Positions 61,228 to 64,000 of a stretch of DNA of 64,000 bases are shown here, one piece after another. The stretch lies in contig JALJCS010000054.1 in assembly GCA_023055355.1 (NCBI GenBank), positions 2,108,001 to 2,172,000 on the forward strand. Reading direction: 5' to 3'. Both the position numbers and the translations under genes were made by a program. Origin of the DNA: Agelaius tricolor. Taxonomy: Eukaryota > Chordata > Aves > Passeriformes > Icteridae. The notes beneath the pieces were generated by a model, which was not told where the DNA came from, ran no database searches, and saw nothing but the letters and a program-made list of their open reading frames with translations. How positions within the stretch are numbered: position 1 is the stretch's first letter; each line of letters opens with the position of its first letter.

Positions 61228-62645
61228 CAGTCCCAGGACATCTGGGACACCTGGGACAATCCCTGACCCCCCTTCCTGAGCTGGCTCTCCTGATTTGCAC
61301 TGCTGTGGCCACAGGGCTCTCCCGTTCCTCTTGTTTTAGTCACCCTTTTGATACCAGAGGACTATTTTTGTAAGACAGAATTTGTATTCAGCACACAAAC
61401 TGTAGTGGTGGGGTGGAGAGGGGACATTGGTACCACGGCTGGACCAGGGCTGGTTGAGGTGGGGTGTCCATGATGGAGATCCCACCACAGCTCTTGGCAC
61501 TGCTTCCTGGCCAATCTCCCTCCCAGCTTTACTTCTCTGGACATTGCACAAGGGCTGGGAGGGGGTGGCTGGGGCAGTGACCATCCCCACCGATGGAAGA
61601 TGCTGGTGACAGCGTGATGTCCTTGCAGCTACCTCCTCCTCCTCCTCCTCCTCCTCCTCCTCCTCCTCCTCCTCCTCCTCCAGGCCTGCAGCCCCCAGCC
61701 TGCAGCTCCACACTGGGCATCTCTCGGGGGCACGTTTGCCATGACAGAATCCTGGTGCCCAGTTTGGGCTGGGCCACGCAGTGCTGGGACATTTCCATGA
61801 AGGATCCAAGTTCTCAGGCTCCCCTGACCTCCTGTCCCATTGCACAAGGAAGGCAGGTCCAGGTGACGATCCCGGCTCACCTGCAGGGAGGAACTGTCTG
61901 GGAGCGTCTGAACGCCCCGAGTACCGTGGCAGCTGCTGCCCAGGGTGCTCCTGAGGGGCTCAGGATCCCTCACCACGCTGTTCCTGCCAGGCCCAGCAGA
62001 GGCTCCAGGAGCTGCTCACTCTCCGAGGGGAAGGAGCCACGGGCAGGAACCAGAGCAGGGAACTCCTGCCCGTGCCGGGGCCTTGTCCCTGCCCTGGCCA
62101 AGCCACTGCCTCTCTCTGTGCCTCAGTGCCCCTCTGGGGTGTTTCCTACCTCACAGGGCTGTTGTGAGGTGTGACAAAGGTGTTCTGGAGGGCTCCCACC
62201 CCTCCATCCAAGGTGCTGTTGACCTGCACAGTTGGTGCCACTTTCCTGTGACTTGACCTGCGGCTCGATCAGGGTCTGAGATGACAACAAAGACTTGGAA
62301 AAGTCCCCTGGCTCCTCTGGCTCTTTTCTTGCTCCCTGTCCCCTGGGCCTTCAGGCACCAGGGGCATCTCCAGGGCTCTGCCCACACCAGGGCAGGCAGA
62401 TCCCAGGGTCCTGTGACCTGGGATCCAGCTGGGTGTGACCTCTCAGATCCCATCTGACCTGGGCAAAATCCTTTTGGGATGTGTCCAGCCATGATGTAGG
62501 TTCAGGGAGAGCCCTCAGGCAGCTGCTCTGGGCCTTCCTTGCCCCCAGTGTCCCCATTGTCCCCAGCTTGTGGGTGAGGCTGCCTTAACCCAAGCTGTCC
62601 TTACCCTTGGGCTCTGTTCTGGAGTTGCTGGTCTCACACCTGGGT
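61228..62645 (+). other. probable ADAM33 3'UTR and flank
   Basis: No AATAAA or ATTAAA is evident up to the window end, so the 3' end cannot be placed. A (TCC)n tract sits at 61629-61682, preceded by a CTTGCAG that resembles an acceptor. No third gene found. Confidence 0.5.
61629..61682. repeat. trinucleotide microsatellite (CTC)n
   Basis: About 17 uninterrupted CTC units. Confidence 0.97.
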
Positions 62646-62649
62646 CTTC

Positions 62650-62890
62650 CCTGAAACATCCTCAGGAGGAATTTCCCCATGGAAAGGGTGCTCAGGCCTT
62701 GGCAGGGGCTGCCCAGGGAGGTTTGGAGTGCCCATCCCTGGAGGTGTCCAAGGAAGGCCTGGACAGGGCACTCAGAGCTCCGGGCTGGGGACAAGGGGGG
62801 ATTGGGCACAGCTTGGGCTGGGTGACCCTGGAGGGATTTTCCAGCCTCAGTGATCCTGGGGCTCTGTGATCCCTGGTACCCCCATATCTT
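62650..62890 (+). mobile_element. CR1 LINE 3' end, LTGAT-type
   Basis: AGGAATTTCCCCATGGAAAG, GGGGCTGCCCAGGGAGGTTT, CCATCCCTGGAGGTGTCCAA, TGACCCTGGAGGGATTTTCC in sense CR1 order; related to 21870-22130. Confidence 0.75.
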
Positions 62891-63129
62891 TGGTGGTTCA
62901 TGGATATGTGGCTGGGATCAAGGATCCAACACCTCTTAGTCTGATAACAAAATCAGGAAACCAGTGTCACTGAGGATGGAAGGGACGGGGGCTGGAAGGG
63001 AAGGGGTTGGTTGGGGCTGCTCTCGAGATCAGTGTCCCTGGGCTTGGACTCTGGCCCACCAGTGCCACCCTCCTGGCCATCACAGGCCCTTCCTCTAGCC
63101 CTGGGCAGGGCCCCCTCCATACTGCATGT

Positions 63130-63355
63130 GCTGTCACACTGGGTCACACTGGGTCACACGGGGTCACACTGGGTCACACAGGGTCACACAGGGTCACACT
63201 GGATCACGCTGGGTCACACAGGGTCACTCTATCACACAGGGTCACACTGGGTCACACTGGGTCACACAGGGTCACACTCTGTCACACTGGGTCACACAGG
63301 GTCACACTGTCACACAGGGTCACACTGGGTCACACTGTGTCACACTGGGTCAGGG
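63130..63355. repeat. 10 bp minisatellite (GGGTCACACT)n
   Basis: About 22 units. Neighbouring units place GGGTCA half-sites on the same strand with four bases between them (GGGTCA-CACT-GGGTCA). Confidence 0.96.
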
Positions 63356-63444
63356 GGCTCAGACTGAGCCCTTGAGGCTGGGGAGGGGTTGGCAGAGCCC
63401 CTTTGTGCCTCAGGGCTGCTGCCCAGTGGGGCTGACCCAGGGCC

Positions 63445-63520
63445 CATCCCATCCCATTATCCCATCCCATCCCATTATCCCATCCCACTATCCCATCCCA
63501 TCCCATCCCATCCTCAGGCA
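63445..63520. repeat. pentanucleotide microsatellite (CCCAT)n
   Basis: CCATCCCATTATCCCATCCC words, the complement type of the GGGAT array at 38428. Confidence 0.95.
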
Positions 63521-63699
63521 GGGATGTGGGATCCATTCAAGGCTGTGGCTCGATGCTCCCTGCCGGCCCAGGTGTGCCCAGCTGTGCCCAGCTGTGCAGC
63601 TGGGTGTGTCCACCCTGCCACACCCGCTGTGGGACGCGGTCCGAGGGCCTGGCAGGGCTCGGGTTTGGGGTCCGAGAGGGTTTGGATGCCCGGCGGCGC

Positions 63700-63815
63700 T
63701 AGATGGCAGCAGATGGCAGCGGATGGCAGCAGATGGCAGGGGATGGCAGAGGATGGCAGGGGATGGCAGAGGATGGCAGGGGACGGCCGGGGATAGCAGG
63801 GGATGGCCAGGGATG
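63700..63815. repeat. 10 bp minisatellite (GGATGGCAGA / GGATGGCAGG)
   Basis: About eleven units of AGATGGCAGC, GGATGGCAGG and GGACGGCCGG types. Confidence 0.94.
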
Positions 63816-64000
63816 GCCACGAACCCTCTGCTCAGCCTCCTCTCATTGCCAGGATCACGTCCCCCGGTGCAGCTTCTCTCCTTCATCTTCCTCCCCTGCC
63901 CCGTCATTTATAAACCCATCAAAATCATCAGCTGGGCAGGAACCTGCTGAGCGCTCCTGATGAGCTTCAGCTTCTCCCTGCAGACCTCTCCTTTCATCAG
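63816..64000. other. downstream sequence at the window end
   Basis: Unique, no coding block recognised on either strand. Confidence 0.4.

Noticed and set aside
61620..61700. Extra ADAM33 exon after CTTGCAG at 61627
   Set aside because: The acceptor-like word precedes a (CTC)n microsatellite located after the in-frame stop of exon 24; there is no coding evidence.
63880..64000. Start of a third gene at the window end
   Set aside because: No conserved peptide, splice pair or promoter feature could be supported in the last 120 bases.
1..64000. tRNA, rRNA or small RNA genes
   Set aside because: No cloverleaf-type A/B box pairs or rRNA-like segments were noticed by eye; a tRNAscan/Infernal run would be needed to exclude them.

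Overview
This window is vertebrate nuclear DNA, most likely from a bird and probably a songbird. It has no operons. It has two spliced genes with GT-AG introns, about nineteen fragments of CR1 LINE 3' ends (the dominant avian retrotransposon), several solo or partial endogenous retrovirus LTRs of types I associate with passerines, and GC-rich DNA loaded with minisatellites, as is typical of avian microchromosomes. The species and chromosome are inferred, not shown.

Layout. (1) Bases 1-18115 hold the 3' part of ALMS1 on the plus strand: eight coding exons (463-17729), a short 3'UTR and an AATAAA signal at 18090. The exons encode the conserved C-terminal part of the centrosome/basal-body protein and end in the ALMS motif. 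(2) Bases 18116-26070 are intergenic: CR1 fragments, two minisatellites and a 1.5 kb GGAT-type microsatellite. (3) Bases 26070-61227 hold a complete ADAM metalloprotease gene on the plus strand. It starts in a CpG island and has 24 coding exons, whose junctions all keep frame, giving 945 residues. Domain order is signal peptide, prodomain with a cysteine switch and a furin site, reprolysin catalytic domain with an intact zinc site, disintegrin, cysteine-rich, EGF-like, transmembrane, and a long proline-rich tail. The catalytic domain matches ADAM33 (ADAM13 of frogs) better than ADAM12 or ADAM19. (4) Bases 61228-64000 are 3'UTR and/or downstream DNA with a CR1 fragment and several short tandem arrays; I see no clear poly(A) signal and no third gene.

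The two genes are not functionally coupled as far as I can see, but their order is informative. An ALMS-motif gene immediately upstream of and in tandem with a meltrin-type ADAM also occurs in human as C10orf90 then ADAM12, which suggests an ancient duplicated block.

The most unusual signal is the placement of the tandem repeats. At roughly ten splice junctions a minisatellite starts or ends exactly at the exon edge, and in several cases the repeat unit contains the end of the exon plus the splice site itself, so that a working donor or acceptor sits beside 1 to about 15 copies of itself. The clearest cases are the ALMS1 donor at 6481, the ALMS1 acceptor at 17684, the ADAM33 exon 14 donor at 49512, the exon 21 donor at 58183 and the exon 22 acceptor at 59381. 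Most long ORFs in the window are translations of these arrays and not genes.
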